Positions 1 through 10,768 of a stretch of 64,000 nt of DNA are shown piece after piece. Location: the NCBI GenBank assembly GCA_963971535.1, contig OZ020592.1, forward strand, positions 54,086,150-54,150,149. Reading direction: 5' to 3'. Numbering within the stretch: position 1 is the first letter of the stretch; each line of letters starts with the position of its first letter. The translations under genes and the position numbers were made by a program. Under the pieces are notes generated by a model. That model was not told the DNA's origin and ran no database searches. It saw nothing but the letters and a program-made list of their open reading frames with translations. The DNA comes from Notolepis coatsorum. Lineage: Eukaryota > Chordata > Actinopteri > Aulopiformes > Paralepididae.

Positions 1-168
1 GCCTCCTAAAGGCACTGTGCCTTTTCCCATTTCTTGTTTTCCAGTAATTTGTGTTCTCCCTTAAAGGGACAGTGCCGTTTTCTGTGTGTTTCAATAAATG
101 CCCAGTTCTTGGCTTACTCTCATACCTGTCTTGTGTTGTGCGATTGGGGTCGGTTACAAACCATAACA
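1..168 (+). repeat. 3' end of the 5' LTR
   Basis: Matches 4340-4507 almost base for base and ends in the canonical CA. A polyadenylation signal AATAAA lies at 93-98, matching 4432-4437 in the other LTR. The first interior bases after it (GTACGACCCGACC) do not start with TGG, so no classical primer-binding site was assigned. Confidence 0.8.
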
Positions 169-626
169 GTACGACCCGACCAATCGACGACCCCAGCCAG
201 CACAGACGGTGTATGTTGAGTTTGCCTTTTTTTTTTTGTTAGCCCTGTTAGCTTGTTAGTCTCCCCTGTTAGCTCCCCTGTTAGCCTGTTGACTCCCCTG
301 TTTGCTTCCCTGTTAGCCTCGTTAGCTCCCCTGCAGCTTGTTAGGCCTCTACTACCAGCATGGCCCCTGTCTGCTAGCCTTGCCCCGGCTGCTAGCACAG
401 CCTCTATGTTAATGCAGCCCTTGCTGCTGGCATAGGCCCTGTAGCTAGCCATGCCCAGGCAGCTAACCCAGTCCCTCTGCATGGCCCCAGTCTGCTAGCT
501 TAGCCCCGGCTGTTAGCACAGCCTCTATGTTAATGCAGCCCTTGCAGCTAGCATAGGCCCTGTAGCTAGCCATGCCCAGGCAGCTAACCCGGTCCCTCTG
601 CATGGCCTCCACTTTTTGTGTAGCCT

Positions 627-1560
627 TCCCACTGCTAGGACTGCCCTTTCAGCTAGCAAGGTCAGTTTTCCCACTGCTAGGACTGCTCTTTCAGCTAGCA
701 AGGTCAGTTTTTTCCCACTGCTAGGACTGCCCTTTCAGCTAGCAAGGTCAGTTTTTCTTCCACTGCTAGGACTGCCCTTTCAGCTAGCAAGGTCAGTTTT
801 TTCCCACTGCTAGGACTGCCCTTTCAGCTAGCAAGGTCAGTTTTCCCACTGCTAGGACTGCCCTTTCAGCTAGCAAGGTCAGTTTTCTCCCTCTGCTAGG
901 ACTGCCGCTTCAGCTAGCAAGGTCAGTTTGCCCCACTGCTAGGACTGCCCCTTCAGCTAGCAAGGTCAGTTTTCTCCCACTGCTAGGACTGCCCTTTCAG
1001 CTAGCAAGGTCAGTTTTCCCACTGCTAGGACTGCCCTTTCAGCTAGCAAGGTCAGTTTTCTCCCACTGCTAGGACTGCCCTTTCAGCTAGCAAGGTCAGT
1101 TTTCCCACTGCTAGGACTGCCCTTTCAGCTAGCAAGGTCAGTTTTCTCCCACTGCTAGGACTGCCCTTTCAGCTAGCAAGGTCAGTTTTCTCCCACTGCT
1201 AGGACTGCCGCTTCAGCTAGCAAGGTCAGTTTTTCCCACTGCTAGGACTGCCCTTTCAGCTAGCAAGGTCAGTTTTCTCCCACTGCTAGGACTGCCCTTT
1301 CAGCTAGCAAGGTCAGTTTTCTCCCACTGCTAGGACTGCCCTTTCAGCTAGCAAGGTCAGTTTTCTCCCACTGCTAGGACTGCCGCTTCAGCTAGCAAGG
1401 TCAGTTTGCCCCACTGCTAGGACTGCCCCTTCAGCTAGCAAGGTCAGTTTGCTCCCACTGCTAGGACTGCCCCTTCAGCTAGCAAGGTCAGTTTGCTCCA
1501 ACTGCTAGGACTGCCCCTTCAGCTTGCAAGGTCAGTTCCCCACAGCTAGGACTGTCCTTC
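627..1560 (+). repeat. Minisatellite, about 22 copies of a 42-46 bp unit
   Basis: I count about 22 occurrences of CTAGGACTG. Each is followed by C(C/G)(C/T)TTCAGCTAGCAAGG and a variable T/C-rich linker. Unit length varies from about 42 to 46 bp, mostly in the TTTT(C)TCCC linker. The units lack unique spacers, so this is an ordinary minisatellite and not a CRISPR array. Confidence 0.9.
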
Positions 1561-1590
1561 CAGCTAGCTTGTTCTCTCATGCTGGTCCAG

Positions 1591-2020
1591 CCCTGTCTGC
1601 CAGCCTAGCTCCGGCAGCTAGCGCAGCCTCTATGTTAATGTAGCAGTACAGCTAGCATAGGCCCTGTAGCTATCAGTGCCCTGGCAGCTACCCTTTCCCT
1701 CTGCTAGCCCTTTCCCTGTTCCCCTCTCCAGTGCCCCTGTTTCCAGCCCTGTATGCTAGCCTAGCTCCGGCAGCTAGCGCAGCCTCTATGTTAATGTAGC
1801 AGTACAGCTAGCATAGGCCCTGTAGCTATCAGTGCCCTGGCAGCTACCCTTTCCCTCTGCTGGCCCCTTCCCTGTTCCCCTCTCCAGTGCCCCTGTTCCG
1901 GCCCTGTCTGCTAGCCTAGCTCCGGCAGCTAGCGCAGCCTCTTTGTTAATGTAGCATTACAGCTAGCATGGGCCCTGTGGCTATCTGTGCCCTGGCAGCT
2001 ACCTTCCCTCTGCTAGCCCC
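1591..2020 (+). repeat. Three tandem copies of a 155-bp unit
   Basis: The anchor CCTAGCTCCGGCAGCTAGC starts at 1604, 1760 and 1915, giving periods of 156 and 155 bp. Each unit also contains TATGTTAATGTAGCA-like and GCCCTGGCAGCTACC words. It is related in wording to the shorter units at 380-600. Confidence 0.85.
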
Positions 2021-2689
2021 TTCCCGGTGCTCCTCTAGTTACCCCTCAGCTCCTCTAGTTACCCCTCAGCTACCCTGGTTACCCCTCGGCTACCTTGTTC
2101 CTTGCTAGCCCCACTTTTGTTGTAGCTTCCCCTGCTAGCATGGCCCGGTACTTTTTGTTTGTTGCCTTGTTTTGTCCCCTGCCGCTCTGTCTGTATTTTT
2201 GGGTCGCCGGGTGGCTCCCGTGGAGGGGGGGGTACTGTGAGGTTTTGTCCGTTGCTCACCTTCTCGCTCTGTTCCTTTAAGCCTACTCGCTCTGTTCCTT
2301 TAGTTTTCTGTTAATCAATTGCATTCTCCTCACCTCACTAGCCCCCACCCTCGCGTTCGTTTGCTCTTCAGCAGCCACACCCTTGGACTACCTGTCATTA
2401 TGTGTTTGATTGGTTTGGTGCCAAACACACACTTCTAGTTCTAGTATCAATTACCTTCACGCACCTGATGGGGATTCTAATTAGTTCCCCTGTAGGCTTT
2501 AAGTACCTCGCTCTTCCCCTCTAGCCTTGTCGGGTCGTTCCGTATCATATCTCTATCACCTAACTCCTTCGGGAGGTTCTCTGTCTGTTATGCTGTTTTC
2601 ATCTCCGGCGTGAGATGCGCTCTAGCCTTCGCCTCCTGTCGCCGTTTGCCTGGAAGGAGACACTGGACTGCGCTCTCTAAACTTCCATG

Positions 2690-3190
2690 GGAGGTATTCC
2701 AGTGTTCCACTTCAGACCTCCGCGCAGCAGACGTCCAGACGCGCATCCAGACCTCCGCGCCAGATGCACTCAAGCCTTCGCCACCTGTCGCCGTTTGCCT
2801 GGAAGGAGACACCGCACTGCGCTCTCTAAACCTCTACGGGAGGTATTCCGGTGTTCCACTCCAGACCTCCGCGCAGCAGATGCGCTCTCCGTACCGGCGC
2901 GTACTCAAAGCAGACGCGCACCATCCAGACCTCCGGGCCTGGCGCGCTCTTCCGCGCAGACGCGCTCTTCACTCCAGACGCGCATTCAGACGCACTCCAG
3001 ATGCGTCCTCCGTACCGGCGCGTACTCCAAGCAGACGCGCACCACTCAGACCTCCGCGCCAGATGCGCCCTCCGTACCGGCGCGTACTCCAAGCAGTCGC
3101 GCACCACTCAGACCTCCGCGCCAGATGCGCCCTCCGTACCGGCGCGTACTCCAAGCAGTCGCGCACCACTCAGACCTCCGCTTGGACAAC
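2690..3190 (+). repeat. 62-bp tandem array inside the LTR
   Basis: The word CACTCAGACC recurs at 3043, 3105 and 3167, exactly 62 bp apart. More diverged units extend leftwards to about 2690 and share GACCTCCGCGC and TACCGGCGCGTACTC. The array is CpG-rich compared with its surroundings. Open frames on both strands here are by-products of the repeat. Confidence 0.85.
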
Positions 3191-3389
3191 CCGTTCCCCG
3201 TGGCGACGCGCTCGCCCTGTTTGATCCCGCTCTCTTTACGCACAGCGCCTGGGTGAGTTTTTGCAAGACTGTCTTTGACCCTATTCGTTTTTCGTGTGTT
3301 TTATACACTGAAGAGATCCTGCTTTTTGTCTGACTGTCTCTCACCCTGTGCCTGCTTTTTGGATAGTTCATTTGGGATAATATTTACTT

Positions 3390-3565
3390 GAACATCGCTC
3401 ACAGTGTGTTTTCACACCGAAGATATTATCACTTGGATTATTATTGGGACTTCGCTCACAGTGTTTTTAGCACCGAAGATTCTATCACGTGGATTTGTTG
3501 TTGGGACATTACTCACAGTGTGTATTTACACCGAAGATTCAGTCACTTGGATTACTCTGTTTTGG
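3390..3565 (+). repeat. Three copies of a 57-bp unit inside the LTR
   Basis: The word CTCACAGTGT recurs near 3398, 3455 and 3512. Each copy carries a CACCGAAGAT(A/T) word followed by TCAC(T/G)TGGATT. Confidence 0.8.
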
Positions 3566-3789
3566 GACAAGTCACTTCTCCTGTCACCTGCTCTGTTCCC
3601 CACTGTACTCTGAGCTAACCCGCTCCCCCTCTCCCTCTCGGTCCCGTTTACCACCTCGGAGAGTTGCCGAGAGGATTCTGCAGAGCGGCTCTGACGTCAC
3701 TGTCTGATTCCTCAGACGAACCTTCCCGGGAGAAGCTGCCGAGCAGCAACATTCTTCTAATGCTTGTATCCCAGTCTTTGTCTGTTTTC

Positions 3790-4290
3790 CATTCTCTAGT
3801 CCTCCTAGTCCTCCCTGTCCAGTCCTTCTAGCCCTCCTAGTCCTCCCTGTCCCCAGCCCGCCTCCGCGGGCCTCTGTCCCTGTTTCCCCTCTCTAGTCCT
3901 CCCTGTCCAGTCCGTCCAGTCCGTCTAGTCCTCCTAGTCCTCCCTGTCCAGTCCTCCCAGTCCTCCTAGTCATCCTAGTCCTCCCTGTCTAGTCCTTCAG
4001 GTCCTCCCTGTCCCCAGCCCGCCTCCGCGGGCCTCTGTCCCTGTTTCCCCTCTCTAGTCCTCCCTGTCCAGTCCGTCCAGTCCGTCTAGTCCTCCTAGTC
4101 CTCCCTGTCCAGTCCTCCCAGTCCTCCTAGTCATCCTAGTCCTCCCTGTCTAGTCCTTCCAGTCCTCCCTCTCCCCAGCCCGCCTCCGCGAGCCTCTGTC
4201 CCTGTTTCCCCTCTCTAGTCCTCCTAGCCCTCCCTGTCCAGTCCTCCTAGTCATCCCGTCCAGTCCTCCTAGTCCTCCCTGTTCCTGCCC
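3790..4290 (+). repeat. Higher-order CT-rich repeat, period 161 bp
   Basis: Short TCCTCCTAGTCC / CCTGTCCAGTCC units are organised into a larger repeat. The anchor CCCCAGCCCGCCTCCGCG starts near 3851, 4012 and 4173, a constant spacing of 161 bp. The array is strongly strand-biased, with pyrimidines on the plus strand. Confidence 0.85.
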
Positions 4291-4507
4291 TTGTCCCTTG
4301 CCCTGGTCCTGTTCCCTTAGCCTTCCCCTTAGCCAGCTCGCCTCCTAAAGGCACTGTGCCTTTTCCCATTTCTTGTTTTCCAGTAATTTGTGTTCTCCCT
4401 TAAAGGGACAGTGCCGTTTTCTGTGTGTTTCAATAAATGCCCAGTTCTTGGCTTACTCTCATACCTGTCTTGTGTTGTGCGATTGGGGTCGGTTACAAAC
4501 CATAACA

Positions 4508-4859
4508 AGAAGGGGATCAGAAAATATACATAGGACACCAGAGAATGAAAAATAATAAATAAAACAAAAACAAAAAACACCAACATACATGAACACTTGC
4601 TCGTTCTCCAAAGTCATATGCGTTCTTTTAGCTTTTCCACCACAGCCAACCAGATTGCGATATTGGCTTCATTAACACCTATGACACGTTGCAGTGTAAA
4701 TCTCCAGATAAATAACATCAAGATAGGTGAGAATCCATACCTTCGGACATAACTTATCTGGTTGTATCCAGCGTGAAGCAATCAACTTTTTGGCAGCCGT
4801 AAGGCCGGCCAAAATTAGTCTCTTTACATGTACAGAGGTCGGCAATTGAGAAACATAAT
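4508..4859 (-). pseudogene. 3' end of L1-A: ORF2 C-terminus and 3' UTR
   Basis: On the minus strand this encodes SQLPTSVHVKRLILAGLTAA and then KKLIASRW, the basic C-terminal tail of an L1-type ORF2 protein. The coding part ends near 4616 and is followed by an A/T-rich 3' UTR, into which the LTR element at 1-4507 inserted. The upstream part of the same ORF2 resumes at 25202, because its last codons there (LLLND.S) join in sense with this segment. L1-B lies in between. At least one frameshift is present near 4690. Confidence 0.8.
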
Positions 4860-4869
4860 TTTTTTTAAT

Positions 4870-5448
4870 AAATTTCTTTATTGCAGGAAAAGTAATTTGT
4901 ACATTTACAATTGTCGACATCATACATTTTCCATCTTTTTTCTTTTCTTCCCCTTTCATTTCCCCTTCCCCTCCCTCATACCCACCCCATCCCCCCCACA
5001 CGAAGTTGTTGAAAACACATCTGCAAAACATCCAAACATACAGCATAGATGCTACTGGGAAAGAAAAACAAAAAAAAACAATAATAATATCAATCAGACC
5101 CATCTGTAGTATGTACACATATTTAGATAAAAAGAAGTAAAGAAAGAACTAAAAACACAGAAAGAAAACTCTCTAGCACGGCTGTGGCTGTGGAAGAAAG
5201 TCATCAATGAGATTATGTCACTCTTTCCCCCACCCCTGTCTATAGTATTGTGGTAATTCTTGAGTAGTTTGACCTTCTGCAGCTGCGTCTCCCATTCCCC
5301 TCTCCCTCCCCCAGTTACCCACCCAGCCCCCGGGGGTCTCATTCACATCCATACATACCAGGACAGGGAAGGGGGGGGGAATTAGAAAATAGGAATAAAA
5401 TAATAAAAGATAAGGAAGTGCAGTTAGAGGTGTAAAGCTCTATCCTTT
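4870..5448 (-). other. L1-B 3' UTR
   Basis: Non-coding stretch between the ORF2 stop (5449) and the A tail. It contains a purine-rich block on the minus strand (plus-strand CT-rich 4925-5000) and several A-rich tracts. No gene was seen. Confidence 0.7.
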
Positions 5449-7500
5449 CTAAGTCTCTTCATTGATAGTCAGGGTATCGATGTGATGCAGAAATGGTTGC
5501 CAGGTCACATGGAATGTTTCAAGGGAGCCCTTTAGGGAGAATCTGATTCGCTCAAGCTTAACGCAATGTAGTATCTCATGTATCCATCTGTTGTGAGTGG
5601 GTGGGGAAGGGTGTATCCATTTAAAGAGAATAAGTCTCCTAGCGAGGAGGGTAGTGAACGCCACAACTCGTTTTGCAGCCCTAGATGCGATCGAAGGGGT
5701 ATTCGGGATACCGAAAAAGGCAGTGAGTGGATCAGGGTCTAACGTCACACCCAAGACCCTACTCAGTGTATCAAATATTGCAGTCCAAAACTCTGTGAGT
5801 TTGGGGCACGTCCAAAACATGTGCATATAATCGGCTGGAGATTGTTTACATCTATTACACGCATCCGTTCTATCCGGGTATATCTTTGCTAACCTCGCAT
5901 TGGTGTAGTGAACCCTATGCAGGATCCTACACTGCAGCAAACTGTGTCTTGCCGATATAGAGGAAGTATGTACAAGGTCTAATATATGATCCCATTGTTC
6001 ATCTGTAATGATAATTCCCAGATCTTCGTCCCATTTGGCTTTTAGGGAGTCTAAGCAAGTTGGGTTCATCCAAAATATTTTATCATATAAAATTGAGACG
6101 AGCCCTTTCCGCCCGGTACCGAGCGATAGGAGAGGGTCAGTCCTAGAGTCTGGAGGACAGCCAGGGAATGGTGGGAATTGGTTCTGAACAAAATGTCTGA
6201 TCTGAAAAAAACGGAAAAGGTGGGAATTTGGGAGACCACATTTTTTTGATAGTTCTGCACACGACGAGAACACACCTCCGGAGTAGAGGTCATTAATGGT
6301 TAGCAGACCTTTGTTCGCCCAGCTTCTGAATACAGGATCAGAACAGGACGGTAAGAATAGGTGATTACAAGAGATTGGAGCTAGCCCAGACGGAGCGTGT
6401 AGGCCAAATTCTTTCCAAAACTGATTCCAGATTTTCAAAGTATCCGTCACAATTTGGTTCCGAGCCACCTGTTTAATAGGGATCGAAATGGGTAGTTGGG
6501 ATGTTGCCACAGACCAGAGTGAGTACTTTGAAGAGGAGACTTCCATCCGAGCCCATTGGGGTTGGTCTTCCTCCTCCCTCCCGGTCCTCCAGTAAAGGAG
6601 TTTGTTTATTACATGCCCAGTAGTAATAGCGAAGATTGGGCAAAGCCAAACCCCCTTCCGATTTGGGAAGTTGCATGATCGTCCTCTTAATACGTGCTCT
6701 TTTGTTACCCCACAGGAATGAACCTATAAGTTGATCAATTGAAGTGAAAAAGGCTTTATTAATAAATATTGGTATATGCTGAAAAGCGTATAGAAATCGG
6801 GGTAAGACCACCATCTTTATCAGGTTAACCCTTCCCAGAAGCGAGAGGGGGAGAGAGGACCATCTCGTCAGATCTAGCTTAAAGCGATCCAGCAGAGGAC
6901 GGACATTTTTTGCGAAGAGCTCTGTCGGTGATTTGGCCATAAAAATCCCTAGATATGTGAATCCTTCCGTGGCCCTTTTAAAGGGGAAAAGCGATTGAGG
7001 AAGCCGTTCCGCAGATACATTAACAGGTAAATATTCACTTTTCTGGAGATTAAGTTTGTATCCAGAGAGCTGCCTATGTTGTTCTAGAATATCCAGGATA
7101 ACAGGGATGGACGATGACGGATTGGAGACATAAAGTAGGAGATCGTCGGCATACAATGAGAGTTTATGAACCAGGCCGAACCTCTCAATCCCCTCAAATC
7201 TGTCCTCACTGCGAAGCCATATGGCATCCTTGACGAGTGCCGCAATAAAGCGCAAACTGGCCCGACTTGGTACCATTCACATTGACCGAGGCCACTGGGG
7301 ACGATTATAGGAGTTTTATCCATGAAATAAATCCCGGTCCCAAACCAAATTTCTCAAGTGTATGGAACAGGTACCTCCATTCCACTCTGTCAAACGCTTT
7401 CTAAGCATCCAGGGAGAGTACCATTTCCGGCGCGCCAGTCATGGTTGTGAAAAGGATATTTAACAGCCTCCTGGTGTTAAAGAAGGATTGTCTATCCATG
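5449..7500 (-). pseudogene. L1-B ORF2, RT second half and C-terminal domain
   Basis: Reading leftwards from 7500, the frame holds the GFIMDRQ segment, KAFDRVEW of the RT palm, the catalytic YADD box (LSLYADDLLLYVSN, about 7130), the thumb (FTYLGIFM, SLLGRVNLIKMVVLPRFLYA) and a long C-terminal domain. That domain has a CX2CX8HX4C knuckle (CNRCKQSPADYMHMFWTC, about 5810-5865) and ends ...TLTINEET at 5449. This is the ORF2 polyprotein that nicks target DNA and copies L1 RNA. The codon before KAF is a stop ([11 protein letters not shown]) where related elements have a charged residue, and the frame shifts near 6500-6550. Insertion of an L2 fragment at 7501 separates this part from the RT first half. 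Confidence 0.85.
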
Positions 7501-7508
7501 ATGAAACC

Positions 7509-7791
7509 GAATCCCGCCGAATCCCGTCCAATCTTTCGCCGTCGACTAAAGACTCACTTCTTCAACCATTATCTGAAATGATAAATAAAAAAAATAAAAA
7601 ATAAACCCGACTAACCTTACTGTCATGCACTTGTCCTAATAAACTAACCTACACTGTAACACGCAACACTTTGATGAACATTGTTACTCAGCTGATAGAG
7701 TTATACCCTTCTTGCTGTCTTGTCGCACAGAACTTGTAAGTCGCTTTGGATAAAAGCGTCAGCTAAATGACTAAATGTAAATGTAATGTAA
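7509..7791 (+). mobile_element. 5'-truncated L2-type LINE fragment
   Basis: A plus-strand fragment begins in the last ORF codons (IFRRRLKTHFFNHYLK then stop) and ends with the teleost L2-type 3' tail AAGTCGCTTTGGATAAAAGC followed by an ATGTAAATGTA repeat. It is flanked by an 8-bp duplication ATGAAACC at 7501-7508 and 7792-7799. It interrupts the L1-B RT between GFIMDRQ and PDQTGF. Confidence 0.9.
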
Positions 7792-7799
7792 ATGAAACC

Positions 7800-8598
7800 C
7801 GTCTGATCCGGGTCTATCAGGAACGGGACCACCTTCTGAAGACGGCATGAAAGGACCTTAGCCAATATTTTACAATCCACATTAAGGAGGGAGATTGGTC
7901 TGTAACTGCTACAAAGGAGAGGGTCTTTACCTTTTTTGAGCAGCAGGGACAGTGGCGCCTGTGATAGCGTGGGCGGCATTTGGCCCTTTAGAAGGGAGTC
8001 ATTATATACTCTCAGTTGAAAAGGAGCAACCAAAATTCTGTAGTATAGCCATCTGGCCCGGGTGATTTGCCACTTTGTAAAGATTTGATTGCCTCAGTCA
8101 CTTCAGAGATGGTTATAGGCGTACCTAACTCTTCAGCTTCCGCTTTATTCGCCTGAGGGTACTTGAGAGACTTGAGGGGGTTTGGGCGATCCCAGTCCTG
8201 CTGGGAGGACTCCGATGTGTAAAGTTTGGAATAGTAGTCAGAGAAAATTTCAGACATTTCCGTAGGGTCTGTTGTAATGACACCTAATTGGGACTTTATC
8301 TTGGGAATCAGTCTAGAGGCACTCACCACTCGTGCTTGGTACGCAAGTAATTTTCCGGCCTTATCCCCCTGCTCGAAATTTTTTTGCTTGGTGTGCAGGA
8401 GTAGTCTCTCGATCTTACTAGTTGAGAGCAAATCATATTGTGATTGGAGCTGGAGTCGTTTCTTGTATAGAGCAGGAGTTGGTTTAGATGAATACTGGAT
8501 GTCCAATCGTTTAATCTCATCTGATATACCCGTTAATTTGGATTGTTCCTGCTTCCCAAAATGAGAGGTAAAGGAGATGGCCTGTCCGCGGAGATATG
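7800..8598 (-). pseudogene. L1-B ORF2, pre-RT linker and RT first half
   Basis: Minus-strand coding remnants give a charged linker (KKRLQLQSQYDLLSTSKIER, FEQGDKAGKLLAYQAR) and then RT motif 0/1 (SGKSPGPDGYTTEFW), LLKKGKDPLLCSSYRPISLL and PDQTGF. These match the order expected in L1 ORF2 between endonuclease and palm. A frame change occurs near 8020. The segment is bounded by the hAT insertion at 8607 and the L2 fragment at 7509. Confidence 0.85.
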
Positions 8599-8606
8599 CC
8601 TTAAAG

Positions 8607-9778
8607 CAGGGGTGTCAAACTCATTTTCACAGAGGGCCACATCAGCATTATGGTTGCCCTCAAAGGGCCAAAGACTGTATAAATGTTAATGTAATGTAAA
8701 ATAAATGTAGCTACTCATTTACATATTGTTAAACATGTTGTTTCTGTATTTATTACTTATTCAAGTTATACATATTGCATATGCATTTGCATAGATGTAA
8801 AAATATATGTTAGCTTATGTTATTTTAACAAATAATTTTAGTTTATCAGAACCCCATATTACTCCATCAATCAATGATCAAACCATTCAAGTAAATAACA
8901 AAGAAGAATATCATCAAATACAAGCTATGACATTAAGTTTGTTCAAAACCTTTTTGTCACAGTCAAGAGGGGCAGAACTAACACCTGTGAGCTGCAAAGA
9001 ACACGTGGGACAGATGTAGCAGATGTTACAAAAACAAATGGCTGCACACAACCTTGCAGAGGCCATACATCCAACTAATGGAAGATAGTTTAATTAACTT
9101 TAATTAACAGATTTCAGAATGGGTACAGTACAGTACAGCTCAATACACACAATTGTTAAGGGGATGCAGACCAGAGAAAGACTTTCGACTTGTTTACATC
9201 AGGGTCCCCCATTTTCAATTCGTAATGAAATAGCTATTATGTGTCTGCATGAACACACAACTGTAACTGTACTCAAAAATAACAAAATAAGGGTTGTCTC
9301 AGTTCACAACTATATTGGTCAAGTTTTGGGTGGGACTTGTTTGCGTCCCTACAGCTTCTTATTCAATTGAGCGAGATGCTCGGTTATGTCACACAGCCAG
9401 CTTGCATCTGACAGTTCAGACAATATTTCTTCAACCCTTTGTTACCTATTCCGCCTGGATCTTTTTTGTATTTTGGGCTGTAAAATTGTCAAAGAATGTC
9501 TGAGGAGTAAGTGCTTTTGGCTTTTTTCCTTTGTTACTTCATCAATACCTCAGATGTTCAACACACATGTATGTGTAAGAATGTGTAATAACTAAGGCTG
9601 TCAAAGCTTTATTAACGCATTAACCCACAATTATTTTAACACCGCTATTTTTTAACCCAAGATTAATGTAATTTCTTTTTCTTTTTTTTCTTTTTTTATA
9701 ACTAGAGCTCTTGGGGGGCCACATCAAATGACGTGGCGGGCCGCATTTGGCCCACGGGCCGTGAGTTTGACACCTATG
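8607..9778. mobile_element. Non-autonomous hAT element
   Basis: The left end CAGGGGTGTCAAACTCA (8607) mirrors the right end TGAGTTTGACACCTATG (ends 9778), a terminal inverted repeat typical of hAT elements. Flanks CCTTAAAG (8599-8606) and CCTTAAAA (9779-9786) are an 8-bp target duplication with one mismatch. The subterminal regions carry GGGCCACATCA and GGCCCACGGGCC words. The interior is AT-rich, without transposase motifs, so it would need a transposase in trans. It lies inside L1-B ORF2. Confidence 0.85.
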
Positions 9779-9786
9779 CCTTAAAA

Positions 9787-10468
9787 GCTTCCCAGAGCAT
9801 GTCACTGCTAACTTCAGGTGTGTCGTTTATCTCAAAGAATATTTTTATTTGTGCATGAATAAAATCCTTAAATTCAGGTTCAGATAATAAGTGGGAATTG
9901 AATCTCCAAAATTTAGAGGGTGTTCTACCCTGGGGGAAGTTAATTTCAACGGATGTCGGGGCATGATCGGAAATGACTATACTATGGTACTTAGTAGAGA
10001 CTACATTATGTAGTAGTTTTTCATCTAGTAAAAAGAAGTCTATCCTCGAATACGTGTGGTGGACATGGGAGAAGAAGGAGAAAAGTTTATCGGTAGGAAA
10101 TATTACTCTCCAAGGGTCTATAAGGCCAAGCTGTTCCATATGAAATTTTAGGATGCTCGCCGTTTTGGAGATGGTAGTTCGTCTATCCGAAGACCTATCC
10201 AGTTCTATGTTTTGGACCTGGTTAAAGTCTCCTCCGATAATTATGTGATGATCATTTATTGTTATGTTGTCTTCTTGACTTGTTTAAAGAAGACCTGTAC
10301 GGCCCATGGGGACATTAACGTGTGTTGTCGGGCCCTATAAATAAATTTGATTTGATTTGATTTGATCATTAAGGTTAGGTATTGAGGAAAATAAATTAGA
10401 TACAAATTTATCACTGTCCCAATTTGGTGCATATATTGAGGCCAAAACCACCGGAATGTTCTGCAGTC
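9787..10468 (-). pseudogene. L1-B ORF2, endonuclease middle and C-terminal half
   Basis: Minus-strand frames encode ILASIYAPNWDSDK, then (across the retroposon at 10257-10362) HHIIIGGDFNQVQNIELD, SRIDFFLLDEKLL and SDHAPTSVEI. GGDFN, SRIDFF and SDH are the hallmark motifs of the APE-type endonuclease that opens the target strand. The frame is broken only by the small retroposon in this part, apart from the element's end at the hAT site. Confidence 0.85.
10257..10362 (+). mobile_element. 106-bp retroposon tail with (TTTGA)n end
   Basis: A short insertion ends in CTATAAATAAATTTGA plus further TTTGA repeats. It is flanked by an 8-bp duplication TGATCATT at 10249-10256 and 10363-10370. Removing it brings the L1-B endonuclease codons back into contact. 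The family is not identified; it is a severely 5'-truncated LINE or a SINE. Confidence 0.85.
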
Positions 10469-10685
10469 TGCCCGACCAGGGACGTGCACAGGACTTTAGA
10501 AAGGCAGGTGCCCGGAATCATAAAAGGGCATTAATTAGTAAATGTAAGGCGAGCGCGCGCAGTGCGCGAGCCCGATTTTTGGGGTTAATACAAGTCTATC
10601 ATGGTACATTCAGTTTCACCGATAGATGTCACCAAAACTACATAGTGTCCCTTTAATAACACAATATGCGCTCCAGACCAACAGC

Positions 10686-10688
<3 letters not shown>

Positions 10689-10766
<78 letters not shown>
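10689..10766 (+). repeat. (GA)n microsatellite
   Basis: Perfect GA repeat of about 39 units within the hAT-like element. Confidence 0.95.

Positions 10767-10768
<2 letters not shown>

Larger units (their letters stand above)
169..2235 (+). other. Repeat-built interior without coding capacity
   Basis: The interior is a run of tandem arrays rich in GCTAGC and CAGCTAGC words. There is a T-rich leader with GTTAGC repeats (about 230-340), then two copies of a unit of about 119 bp (about 380-600), the main minisatellite (627-1560), a 155-bp unit in three copies (1591-2020), and a polypurine tract at the right end. Open frames here are accidental, with repetitive low-complexity translations. No packaging or leader function can be assigned from sequence alone. 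Confidence 0.7.
1..4507 (+). mobile_element. Non-coding LTR retroelement (LARD-like), left LTR cut by window edge
   Basis: Positions 1-168 and 4340-4507 are near-identical and both end in ...ACCATAACA. The right copy belongs to a long repeat that starts TGTGAGG at 2236 directly after a G-rich polypurine tract (about 2221-2232), so 2236-4507 is read as the 3' LTR (2272 bp) and 1-168 as the end of the 5' LTR. The roughly 2.07-kb interior has no gag, protease, RT or integrase motif in any frame and is made of tandem repeats. This fits a large non-autonomous LTR element that would depend on a partner. The LTRs are longer than the interior. It sits in the 3' UTR of the older L1-A. The family is unknown; Ty3/gypsy or an endogenous retrovirus are both possible. 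The 5' flank lies outside the window, so the target duplication cannot be seen. Confidence 0.75.
2236..4507 (+). repeat. 3' LTR of the non-coding LTR element
   Basis: Starts TGTGAGG after the polypurine tract and ends ...ATAACA, with AATAAA at 4432-4437. At 2272 bp it is unusually long. Most of the length comes from three internal arrays: 62-bp units at about 2690-3190, about 57-bp units at about 3390-3565, and pyrimidine-rich TCCTCCTAGTCC repeats at about 3790-4290. No clear TATA box was found. Confidence 0.75.

Noticed and set aside
627-1560. Possible CRISPR-like array
   Set aside because: The repeats run without unique spacers, unit length varies, and the surroundings are eukaryotic retroelements. 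It is a minisatellite.
2610-3333. Open frames of 160-204 codons on both strands
   Set aside because: They fall in the 62-bp CpG-rich LTR array and exist because the unit lacks stops; translations are repetitive and no domain is visible.
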